A stretch of DNA of 64,000 bases from Clostridiales bacterium (GTDB taxonomy: Bacteria; Bacillota; Clostridia; Lachnospirales; Lachnospiraceae). A model generated the notes under the pieces. The model saw only the letters and a list, made by a program, of their open reading frames with translations, did not search any database and was not told the origin of the DNA. How positions within the stretch are numbered: position 1 is the first letter of the stretch; each line of letters starts with the position of its first letter. Shown here one piece after another: positions 16,846 to 25,407 of this stretch. The stretch lies in NCBI GenBank assembly GCA_020859985.1, contig JAJBVD010000026.1, positions 1 to 64,000 on the forward strand, in the 5' to 3' direction. The translations under genes were made by a program, and so were the position numbers.

Positions 16846-17169
16846 ATGTTTCCAGTCTCGCAAGGGGATATTTTAAAAGTTGAAAATCTCTCTTTTCCGG
16901 TAGTTGTTGTCAGCAAGGATTTTTTCAACCAGTCAGAACAGATCATAGCCTGTCCGGTTCAGCGCAATGCTATGGCTGATCCGTTGCATATTCCTGTTAC
17001 ATGGAACGATACGCAGGGGGTTGTTCTGTGTGAGCAGTTGAAAATATTAGATCTGCGGGTTCGTGGTTACAAGAAGACAGGGGAACTGAAAATAGATAGT
17101 ATTATGGACATTACAGATGCTATCCAGAGTATTTTTGATTATTATCCTTCTGGCAGACAGGACAGTTGA
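16846..17169 (+). CDS. mazF: MazF/PemK family endoribonuclease toxin
   Basis: 107 residues: FPVSQGDILKVENLSFPVVV, then IACPVQRNAM, HIPVTWNDTQGVVLCEQLKI and LDLRVRGYKKTGELK match PemK/MazF toxins, which cut mRNA at short sequence motifs. Four bases after mazE. The gene ends five bases before the stop of a truncated flavodoxin gene on the other strand, so the module probably inserted there or was joined by a deletion. Confidence 0.85.
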   Translation: MFPVSQGDILKVENLSFPVVVVSKDFFNQSEQIIACPVQRNAMADPLHIPVTWNDTQGVVLCEQLKILDLRVRGYKKTGELKIDSIMDITDAIQSIFDYYPSGRQDS

Positions 17170-17174
17170 TTTAA

Positions 17175-17549
17175 TCACAATAGCAATGGAAACATGGGAA
17201 TATAGTTGTCCGGCATCTCCACCTTAAAAGCAGCACTCAGTTCCATTTCCTTTTTGCTTAGTATGTCTCTCAGGGTTTCCTCTGCCGTTCCGCAGCTTTT
17301 ACCGCAGGTGAAAATCGCAAATATATAGCAGCCGTCTGGTATATTCTTTATAACTAGATTCTCCAGAAATTCAGCAACCGCATATGCCATATTAAAAATA
17401 TAGGTAGGGCAGACGAAGCCAAGGAGCGGATCTCCTTTGGCATCCACCTCCGCGATCTGCTTCTTCATCATATCATTGATGGAGCATAATTCGCTGTTCG
17501 TTATAGAAGCTATTTTTTCCGCGCAGTATTTGCTGTTGCCTGTACCTGA
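17175..17549 (-). pseudogene. Flavodoxin-domain (EFR1-like) gene fragment
   Basis: On the minus strand the frame opens inside the FMN-binding loop (YSGTGNSKYCAEKIASI), then GFVCPTYIFNMAYAVAEFLE, IFAIFTCGKSCGTAEETL and MPDNYIPMFP. These are the conserved steps of the flavodoxin part of EFR1-type ferrodoxins. The start codon with the first strand is missing, and so is the C-terminal 4Fe-4S part. Truncated at both ends. Confidence 0.7.
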
Positions 17550-17661
17550 ATATCGGGAGGTTCCGCCTCGGGTTGAATATTCGCTTACTCCAATTGGAAC
17601 GAAATTTATTCCCGTTTTAGAAGCCCTTGAACAATGGGCGCTTGAGTATAATGCGAAGTAA
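17548..17661 (+). pseudogene. C-terminal fragment of an HxlR family regulator
   Basis: About 37 codons reading EYREVPPRVEYSLTPIGTKF, then IPVLEALEQWALEY. This is the wing and C-terminal helix of HxlR-type winged-helix regulators; the recognition helix is missing. It joins directly, in opposite orientation, the 5'-truncated flavodoxin gene. Confidence 0.75.
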
Positions 17662-17801
17662 ACATTTTATCTAATATTGTTGTAGAAATTGTTGATATAT
17701 TATGTGATAAATTTAGCTAATGTACTATGCTGGCAGGTTTCAACGGTAGGCTTTTAAGCGATTTAACATTGTGGCGAAAGAATTGTTTCAAAGGTGAAAA
17801 C

Positions 17802-18985
17802 ATGATTAGTGAACAATATATTCTTATGCATTTTACTACTTTGACAGGGGCATTGTTTCGTGCATTTGACATGTCGGGCAAATATAAAAATACAAGTGAT
17901 ATATTCCTCGAAAAAGATCCAGTTATTAAGGATCAAAGATTATTTCGTGCGCTTTTATCTCAGGCAAGAGAAGGGGCCTGCGAATTCTATTTTGATGATT
18001 CGTTCTATTATATTACATTTATTAATCAAGTAACGATATACATTGCAGGACCAGTTTCTGATATAAACATATCTTTAAAAAAACAAGAAGAGTATTATCA
18101 AATGCATGGAGTCAAAGAGGGGAATGAAATCCCGGTTATCACATATGAGAAGTCTATAGAATATTTGACTTTTTTTATGGACTTATTTCCGGGCAGGAGT
18201 TGATTCCTGAGATGATATTTCAAAGTGCTATGTCACAAAAAAAATTGGATGAAACAGTTCGAAAACAAAGAGTTCAATACGAATTAGAGAGTTCAGAAAA
18301 CGGCAAATATCATTATACTTATCAAATGGAATTAGAGGCTCAGCATTACTGGGAGACAGGAAAAATAGGAGAGCTTACTTTTGATTCTGGAAAGATGAAT
18401 ACGGACTCATATGGAGTTATGGCAAATCAATATAGTAAGCAATATGAATATGAATGCGTATGTACGATTGCTTTATTGACAAGAAATGCAATTAGAGCAG
18501 GTGTGCTGGAAATGCGATCTTATGGACTAAGTGACATTATATTACAGCAGCTTGCAGATGCAAAAAATATTATGGAAATGAAGGCAATTATGGATAAGGG
18601 GCTGTCGCTTTTTCAAGAAGAAATAAAGATGGTACAGGAAAGAAGAAAGGGAAGTATATATATTGAAAAGACAAAGAACTATATTGCTAAAAATATTTTT
18701 AAAAAAATAGGAACACGTGAAGTTGCAAATGAACTTGGACTTAATTCAGATTACTTATCTCGATTATTTAAGAAAGAGGAAGGGATGACATTAACACATT
18801 ATATTCAGGTTGAAAAGATAGAAGCTGCGTGTAATATGTTAAAGTATTCAGAGCAGCCAATTGCATTTATCTCAGAATATATGAATATATCGCCGCAAAG
18901 TTATTTTACAAAAATTTTTAAAAAAATAAAAGGCGTCTCACCAAAGGCGTATCGGATAAAATATCAGAAAGAATTGTTTAATTAG
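17802..18985 (+). pseudogene. AraC family regulator, frameshifted at a G-run
   Basis: Two frames make one AraC-type regulator of about 394 residues. The first (17802-18203) ends ITYEKSIEYLTFFMDLFPGR and stops; the second continues with GQELIPEMIFQSAMS and ends in a classical AraC DNA-binding domain (REVANELGLNSDYLSRLFKK, ISEYMNISPQSYFTKIFKK). The join is at GGG 18191-18193, where one extra G would restore the frame. It sits just upstream of the GH3 operon and is its likely activator. Either inactivated, or a sequence error. A terminator follows. Confidence 0.75.
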
Positions 18986-18986
18986 T

Positions 18987-19027
18987 AAAAAACAGGGAAT
19001 GACAATAAAAGTCTTCCCTGTTTTTTT
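18987..19027 (+). terminator. Rho-independent terminator after the AraC gene
   Basis: AAAAAACAGGGAA (18987-18999) pairs with TTCCCTGTTTTTTT (19014-19027). Confidence 0.85.
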
Positions 19028-19087
19028 GATGCACAGGGCTGCGTAAGGAATTATTCCCCCTATCCGATTGATTTATAGATATTCAAG

Positions 19088-19117
19088 TCAGAAAAATATA
19101 AATTATATCAGAAAAAT
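19088..19117 (+). promoter_or_regulatory. Direct repeat before the GH3 operon, possible AraC operator
   Basis: TCAGAAAAAT occurs at 19088-19097 and again at 19108-19117, exactly 20 bp apart, about two helical turns. AraC-type activators bind such direct repeats upstream of the -35 region. TTCAAC..17 bp..TAGTAT just upstream of the gene could be the promoter. Confidence 0.45.
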
Positions 19118-19195
19118 TACATACAGGAATCCGAAAACATCTTATAGTGTTTTCAACGAAACGAATTGAAATCATAGTATGAGAAGGGGGATTTT

Positions 19196-21449
19196 ATGGA
19201 CGTAAAAGAGATCCTTTTACAAATGACTTTGGAAGAAAAAGCACAAATGTGTAGTGGAGCAGACTTTTGGCGTGCAAAAGGAATTGATAAATATGGAATT
19301 CCTTCATTAATGCTTAGCGATGGCCCTCATGGCCTCCGAAAACAGGAAGGGGAGACAGATCATTTAGGAATAAAAAGTATTAAGTCTGTTTGCTTCCCGG
19401 CTGGCTGCACTGTGGCATCTTCTTTTGACAGAAATATTATGCAATTACTGGGAGAAACATTGGGCGAAGAATGTCAGGCCGAAAACGTGGACATTTTGCT
19501 GGGGCCTGCGATTAATGTGAAAAGATCTCCTTTGTGTGGTAGAAATTTTGAGTATTTATCAGAAGATCCAGTTGTTGCCGGAGAGTTATCGGCAGCGTAT
19601 ATAAAGGGTATTCAGGGGAAAGGTATAGGAGCATGCCCTAAGCATTTTTTTGCATATAATCAGGAAAAGAGACGAATGAATTCCAGCTCAAATATGACAG
19701 AAAGGACAGCCCGGGAAATATATTTAAATGGATTTGAACGGATGGTGAAAAAATCAAAGCCATGGTCGATTATGTCTGCTTATAATCAGATCAACGGAGT
19801 ATATGCATCCGAGCAAAAAAAATATTTGACAGATGTGCTAAGAAAGGAATGGGGATTTGATGGATTTGTAGTCAGCGATTGGGGGGCGGTCAATGATATT
19901 GTTAAGGATATAAAAGCCGGATTAAATTTGGAGATGCCGTATGTTGGAGAATTTAGCGCAAATCAAATCATCGAAGCTGTAAAAAATGGAAAGCTTTCTG
20001 AGGAACGATTAAATGAAGTGGTAGAGCAGCTTTTAAATGTTATCTTGAAATCCAGGGAATTAAAAAAAGATAAAAAGGCCTTTGATAGAAAAAAGGATCA
20101 TGAGATTGCAAGAAAGATTGCTTCGGAAGGTATGATTCTTCTGAAAAATAAAGGTTCACTTCCTTTGAAACGAAGCGAAAATATACTGTTTGTCGGAGAA
20201 TTCGCGGAGCGTCCAAGATATCAAGGTGGGGGGGAGTTCACATATCAACGCTTTTCATGTAGACAGTGCTGTGATGAATGCACCAGAGGGAGTACAGTAT
20301 TCAAAGGGATATGAAATTGGTCATGATAATGTGCAGGAAAAACTGGTGCAGGAAGCTTTAGATAAAGCGAAAAATGCAGAGAAGATTGTTGTTTTTGCAG
20401 GACTTCCAGATTCTTATGAATCAGAGGGATATGATAGAACACACATGAAGCTGCCAGAAAATCAGAATGATCTGATCAATAAGCTGGTTAAGACAGGAAA
20501 GAAAATTGTAGTAGTGCTGCATAATGGTTCGCCGGTTGAGATGCCATGGGTAGAGGATGTAGATGCTATCTTAGAAACTTATCTCGGTGGAGAAGCTGTT
20601 GGAAAAGCAACAATCGATGTGTTATATGGTGATGTGAATCCAAGCGGACATCTGGCAGAGAGCTTTCCTATCCGTTTACAGGACAATCCATCTTATCTGA
20701 GCTTTGGCGGAGAAAAGGGACAAGTTAATTATCAGGAAGGAGTCTTTGTAGGATATCGTTATTATGATTCAAAAGAGATGGATTTATTATTCCCATTTGG
20801 GCATGGCTTATCGTATACAACTTTTTCTTTTGAAGATTTACAGATAAGCCGCAATAAATTCTCTGTAGATGCAGAGACAACAATCGATGTAATGTTCACA
20901 ATAAAAAATACGGGAAAATGTTTTGGGAAAGAGGTTGTACAGTTATACGTAGCTCCGTTAGATGGAGAGACCATTCGTCCCGTACATGAGCTTAAAGCAT
21001 TTGAAAAAATTGCATTATTTCCAGGCGAAAGCAAAGAAATTCATTTTTCATTGGTTAGCAGGGATTTTGCATATTATGAAGAATCTATAGCAGATTGGTA
21101 TGTAGAATCAGGAAATTATGAGATTCAGATTGGTAATTCATCGCGTAATATTCTATTGCGTGAAAGGGTAGAAGTTCAGAATTCGAAAAAACTGCCGGTG
21201 ACGATTACATTAGATAGTCCAGTAAGTGATGTTATGAAAACGACAAAAGGCAGAGAAGTTTTTGAATCAATGGTAAAGGGCATGATCTACTCAGACGAAG
21301 ATGCAAAGCAGGCAGCTGAAACCATGAGCATACAGATGATAGAAGAGATGATGGCAGATATGCCTGTCAGAGCAATGGCCATGTTTAGCGGTGGTGCTTT
21401 TAAGCAGGAAGATGCGATCGCACTTATAAGTCAAATCAATGAATCGTAA
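19196..21449 (+). pseudogene. GH3 beta-glycosidase 1, frameshifted at a seven-G run
   Basis: Family 3 glycoside hydrolase of about 750 residues in two frames. The first (19196-20314) carries the (beta/alpha)8 domain: LMLSDGPHGLRKQ, INVKRSPLCGRNFEYLSEDP, CPKHFFAYNQE, catalytic nucleophile Asp228 in VVSDWG. The second (to 21449) has SYESEGYDR, SGHLAESFP, GHGLSYTTFSF and a fibronectin-like end. At GGGGGGG 20228-20234, six G's would give the continuous RYQGGGSSHINAF expected for GH3. Beta-glucosidase or xylosidase activity is likely; substrate unproven. First gene of the operon. Confidence 0.8.
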
Positions 21450-21470
21450 AAACGACGAGGAGGAAAATTG

Positions 21471-23975
21471 ATGAATACGCGAATTTCACTGGCAAGAGAA
21501 ATAGCTCAGGAATCAATTGTTTTGTTGAAAAATGAAGATCATATCTTACCATTTATCAAAGGAACAAAAATTGCATTGTTTGGACGCACTCAGTATGACA
21601 CAGTAATTGGTGGTGGTGGTTCCGGAGCTTCTTATACGGATAAATCTTTACAAATAGTAGATGAATTTAAGAAATCAGCATTTGAACTGGATCCATCTAT
21701 ACTTGCTTTTTATCAAGAGCAACAAAGAATGGAGAAAGAATTAAATGCAAAAGAATCAGCATCTAAGCAGGATGTGATGAGGCAACTGGCTGGATTGGTC
21801 GCAAGTGGAGCAATTTACGATATCTTTGGCAGATATGAAGCGCAGAAGCCAGAGCCAATTCCTACCGGGCAGTGTTTGGAGGACAGTAAAGCAGAAACAG
21901 CAGTTATCGTGATTGGCAGAACTTGTGGTGGGGAAGAATGTGACCGTCACATACAGGATGATTATTATCTAACAGAGTCCGAAAAACAGTTAGTAAACCT
22001 TGTTACACATAGATATCAGGATATTGTTGTTATACTCAACATAAATGGAGCTTGTGATACAAGATGGATTCAGCAGTATCCGCAGATTAAAGCAGTCCTT
22101 TTTATGGGAAGCTGTGGAGAACAGGGAGCAGGTGCACTATTAGACATTTTAAGCGGCAATGTCAGCCCGTCTGGTAAATTGTCACAGACATTTGCGAACT
22201 GCTATGAGGATTATCCATCGTCGGCACATTTTTCTGAGGATAAGGACGGTGCAATAAAAGATTATGCTTACTATGGATTGTCCGCGGAGGAGAATGGAAG
22301 CTGTGGATATGCAATTTCTCCGGTTTCTCTGTATCAGGAGAGAATTTATGTTGGATATCGATATTTTGATACCTTTAACAAAGATGTGATGTTTTCATTT
22401 GGCCATGGTTTATCCTATGCAGAGTTTTCATTAAAGTTAACAGAATGTGAAATGAAGGAAAATTGCTTCTGTTCAGAAATAAAGGTGACGAATCTGTCTG
22501 AGAGATACGCTGGGAAAGAAGTGATTCAGGCATATATTTCAAAGCCGGAACACAAATTGGATCAGCCCCTGCATGAGTTGAAAGCATACGCCAAGACAAA
22601 ATGCTTAAAGCCGGGAGAGTCACAGATTCTCAATTTGGAGATACCATTTATAGAATTGGCATCATTTGATGAGAACACATCCTGTTATGTGATAGAACAG
22701 GGAAATTATGTGCTCTCTATCGGAAGTAGTCTGACAGAAGCGAAACCTTGTGCAGTGATTCAGGTGAGTGATCAGATAATAACAGAATGCGTGACAGCGG
22801 ATATTGGATTATCTAAGTGTAATCGTGGGAAATTAAAAATTTTATCTAAAAAACAGTCAGAGAAGATATGTAATCAGATGACTGATCAGCAAACCACGAC
22901 TACAGGAATCATGCTGAATTTAAAAGAAAAAAATATCAGCAAACAGGATATAAAAGCACAGAGTTTTGACTTATATAAAGAGGCAGTGCCATCGACTATA
23001 ACAGATGTAATGGATGGTAAGGTCAGTGTAGAAGAATTTGTAAATCAGATGTCAATGGAAGAACTGGCTGTTATGTGTAATGGGTATGGACCCGGGCTTC
23101 CATTTGGCGGGATAGGGGCAGAAACACCTTCTACGATTACTGACCAGAATGGAAATGAAATTGCATATGGATCTCATAAGACGGCTATATCTGGATATAT
23201 GAGTCCTGCAATCAAAAAATATGAAATCAAATCAATTGGCTATAAGGATGGTCCATCTTCTGTAGGCGGCGTAGCATGGCCTACCGGAATGATGCTTGGA
23301 TGTTGTTTTAATGAGGAACTATTGGAAAGATTTGGATATGCAATAGGACAGGAAACAGTAGATATTGGCATTCAGAGCTGGCTGGCGCCCGGCCTGAACA
23401 TTATTCGAAATCCAATACAGGGAAGAGCATTTGAATATTTTTCAGAAGATCCTTTTGTGGTTGGAAAAACAGGAATTGCAATTTGCCGCGGAGCAATGCA
23501 GCACAAAGGATTAACTGCTTGTCCAAAACATTTTGCTCTGAATGAACAGGAAACCTATCGAAGAGGTAGTGGAAAGAAAAATATTGATGCAGTGGATTCT
23601 ATCGTGGATGCCAGAACCGCCAGAGAGATATATCTTAAGCCATTTGAAATGGTTGTAAAGGAAGTAAAACCAAAGACACTCATGACTTCTTTTAATAAGA
23701 TTAATGGATGTTTTGCAGCGGCAAATAAGGTATTATGCCAGGATATTCTGCGGGGAGAGTGGGGATATGATGGAATAGTTATCACAGATTGGGGGGATAT
23801 GGATGTAGTAGTCGATGGCGCAGATGCAGTAGCAGCAGGAAATGATGTTGTGATGCCAGGAGGTCCGCCAGTAATCGGCCAAGTGCTCAGAGGATATGAG
23901 GAAGGTCGCGTTACTTTGGAAGAGCTGAGAACTGCTGTTGCTCATGTGGTTAATGTATTAGTATCTTTAAGTTAA
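21471..23975 (+). CDS. GH3 beta-glycosidase 2 with permuted domain order
   Basis: 834 residues. Domains occur in the order C-terminal GH3 alpha/beta domain (SLAREIAQESIVLLKNEDHI, about 5-330), fibronectin-like domain (GHGLSYAEFSL onward), then the catalytic (beta/alpha)8 barrel (GPSSVGG, LNIIRNPIQGRAFEYFSEDP, ACPKHFALNEQ, nucleophile Asp773 in VITDWGD). This inverted order is known from some rumen beta-glucosidases (Ruminococcus albus, Butyrivibrio fibrisolvens). Begins 21 bases after the first GH3 gene with a GAGGAGG site. Confidence 0.85.
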   Translation: MNTRISLAREIAQESIVLLKNEDHILPFIKGTKIALFGRTQYDTVIGGGGSGASYTDKSLQIVDEFKKSAFELDPSILAFYQEQQRMEKELNAKESASKQDVMRQLAGLVASGAIYDIFGRYEAQKPEPIPTGQCLEDSKAETAVIVIGRTCGGEECDRHIQDDYYLTESEKQLVNLVTHRYQDIVVILNINGACDTRWIQQYPQIKAVLFMGSCGEQGAGALLDILSGNVSPSGKLSQTFANCYEDYPSSAHFSEDKDGAIKDYAYYGLSAEENGSCGYAISPVSLYQERIYVGYRYFDTFNKDVMFSFGHGLSYAEFSLKLTECEMKENCFCSEIKVTNLSERYAGKEVIQAYISKPEHKLDQPLHELKAYAKTKCLKPGESQILNLEIPFIELASFDENTSCYVIEQGNYVLSIGSSLTEAKPCAVIQVSDQIITECVTADIGLSKCNRGKLKILSKKQSEKICNQMTDQQTTTTGIMLNLKEKNISKQDIKAQSFDLYKEAVPSTITDVMDGKVSVEEFVNQMSMEELAVMCNGYGPGLPFGGIGAETPSTITDQNGNEIAYGSHKTAISGYMSPAIKKYEIKSIGYKDGPSSVGGVAWPTGMMLGCCFNEELLERFGYAIGQETVDIGIQSWLAPGLNIIRNPIQGRAFEYFSEDPFVVGKTGIAICRGAMQHKGLTACPKHFALNEQETYRRGSGKKNIDAVDSIVDARTAREIYLKPFEMVVKEVKPKTLMTSFNKINGCFAAANKVLCQDILRGEWGYDGIVITDWGDMDVVVDGADAVAAGNDVVMPGGPPVIGQVLRGYEEGRVTLEELRTAVAHVVNVLVSLS

Positions 23976-24042
23976 AGTTGTATTCCTGAAAAATCGTACG
24001 CGGTGAGAACCGATATTCTATGGGGAGTACATATTATGGTAG

Positions 24043-24085
24043 CACTATAAATTAATTAACACTATAAATCAACAAACACTATTAT
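24043..24085 (+). repeat. 17-bp tandem repeat before the symporter gene
   Basis: CACTATAAATTAATTAA (24043-24059) and CACTATAAATCAACAAA (24060-24076), then a partial CACTATTAT, ending at the ribosome site. AT-rich; may affect translation or bind a regulator. Confidence 0.55.
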
Positions 24086-24096
24086 GGAGGTTAACT

Positions 24097-25407
24097 ATGA
24101 AAGAAAAGAAAAAAACCAAAGGCGTCTTACCATTCAGTCTGGGAAGTGCGGCAAATACTGTCAGTTATGTGATGGTTTCCAATCTTACTTATTGCCTGAC
24201 TAATAGCGCAGGAATGACGGCGGCAGTCGTAGGAATGATCTTTTTGATCAGCCGATTGTTTGATGGGGTTACGGATATCATTGCAGGTTTCATTATTGAT
24301 CATACCAATACAAAGTGGGGAAAAGCGAGACCATTTGATTTGGTCGCAATTCCAATGTGGATTTTTATTATTTTCAGCTTTAGTGTTCCCAATATTTCTA
24401 ATATAGGAAAAATCGTTTGGGTTTTCCTGACCTATAATCTGAGCCAGTCTGTGTGTTATACACTGGTTATGGGTGCGAATGCAGTCAGAGTGAAGAGAAG
24501 TTTTGCAGAAGAAGACAGAGTAAGTGCGATTTCGGTTGCGTCATTTATATCGATGATCTTTTCACTGGTAGTTGCAACTCTGTTTCCAATTTTGGTACAG
24601 ATTTTCCAGTTCCAGTCGCATGGTTGGACTATTATTGCTTCAGTTATCGCGGTACCAGCCATTATCGCCAGTCTGCTTCAGTTTTTCTTTTTAAAGGAGT
24701 TAGATGGGGATTATGAGGAAGAAAACGTACAGGCAGCTGACAATGTTAATTTTGTGGAAGGAATAAAGCTGTTATTTAAGAATCCATATGTATTTGTCTC
24801 AGGCCTTGCCTTCATGATGATTTCAATCAACAATGGTACCACAAGTGTCTCGAATAATTATTGCCAGTATGTGCTGGGAAATATCTCACTGGGATCTGTT
24901 ATCAGCTTGCTCTCAATCGTTGGTATGGCTTGTGTTCTCGTAATGCCGCTTCTTACAAATAAATTAGGAACTAAGCGCATGGTTATGCTGGGTTTTGCGC
25001 TGATTGCAGTTTTTCAGCTTGCCAAGTTGGTAAGACCATATAGTGTAATATGGTTGGCAATTTGCAGTATTTTTGCATCTGCCGGAGCCGTTTTTGTATC
25101 TGGTATGAAAAATATCATCAATATCGAATGTATGAATTATGGAAAGAAAAAAACAGGTGTAGAGATTGAAGGTTTATATTCAAGCGTAAACTGCTTTGTA
25201 GATAAGATTGGTTTAGGTCTCGGTTCTTTCTTGCTTGGAATTATCCTTCAGCTGGGACATTATGATGGCACACAGTTAACTCAGACGGCAAGCGCTATAT
25301 TCTCAATTAAGTTTGCATATGCGGTCCTGCCAGCTATATGTGGACTGATTGGATTTGTAGTGATGCATTTCTACAATGAGAAAAAGGTAAAGGTGGCAGC
25401 GGAATGA
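24097..25407 (+). CDS. GPH-type sugar:cation symporter (MFS)
   Basis: 436 residues with about 12 hydrophobic segments. The GPH/MelB signature is present at about 50-80: LFDGVTDIIAGFIIDHTNT, KWGKARPF. Presumably brings in the glycoside or oligosaccharide processed inside the cell by the GH3 enzymes, none of which has a signal peptide. The next GH3 gene starts within its stop (ATGA overlap), showing translational coupling. Confidence 0.85.
   Translation: MKEKKKTKGVLPFSLGSAANTVSYVMVSNLTYCLTNSAGMTAAVVGMIFLISRLFDGVTDIIAGFIIDHTNTKWGKARPFDLVAIPMWIFIIFSFSVPNISNIGKIVWVFLTYNLSQSVCYTLVMGANAVRVKRSFAEEDRVSAISVASFISMIFSLVVATLFPILVQIFQFQSHGWTIIASVIAVPAIIASLLQFFFLKELDGDYEEENVQAADNVNFVEGIKLLFKNPYVFVSGLAFMMISINNGTTSVSNNYCQYVLGNISLGSVISLLSIVGMACVLVMPLLTNKLGTKRMVMLGFALIAVFQLAKLVRPYSVIWLAICSIFASAGAVFVSGMKNIINIECMNYGKKKTGVEIEGLYSSVNCFVDKIGLGLGSFLLGIILQLGHYDGTQLTQTASAIFSIKFAYAVLPAICGLIGFVVMHFYNEKKVKVAAE

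Noticed and set aside
18187-20240. Programmed ribosomal frameshifting in the AraC and GH3 genes
   Set aside because: No slippery heptamer with a downstream stem fits; a single base change in a G-run explains both cases more simply.
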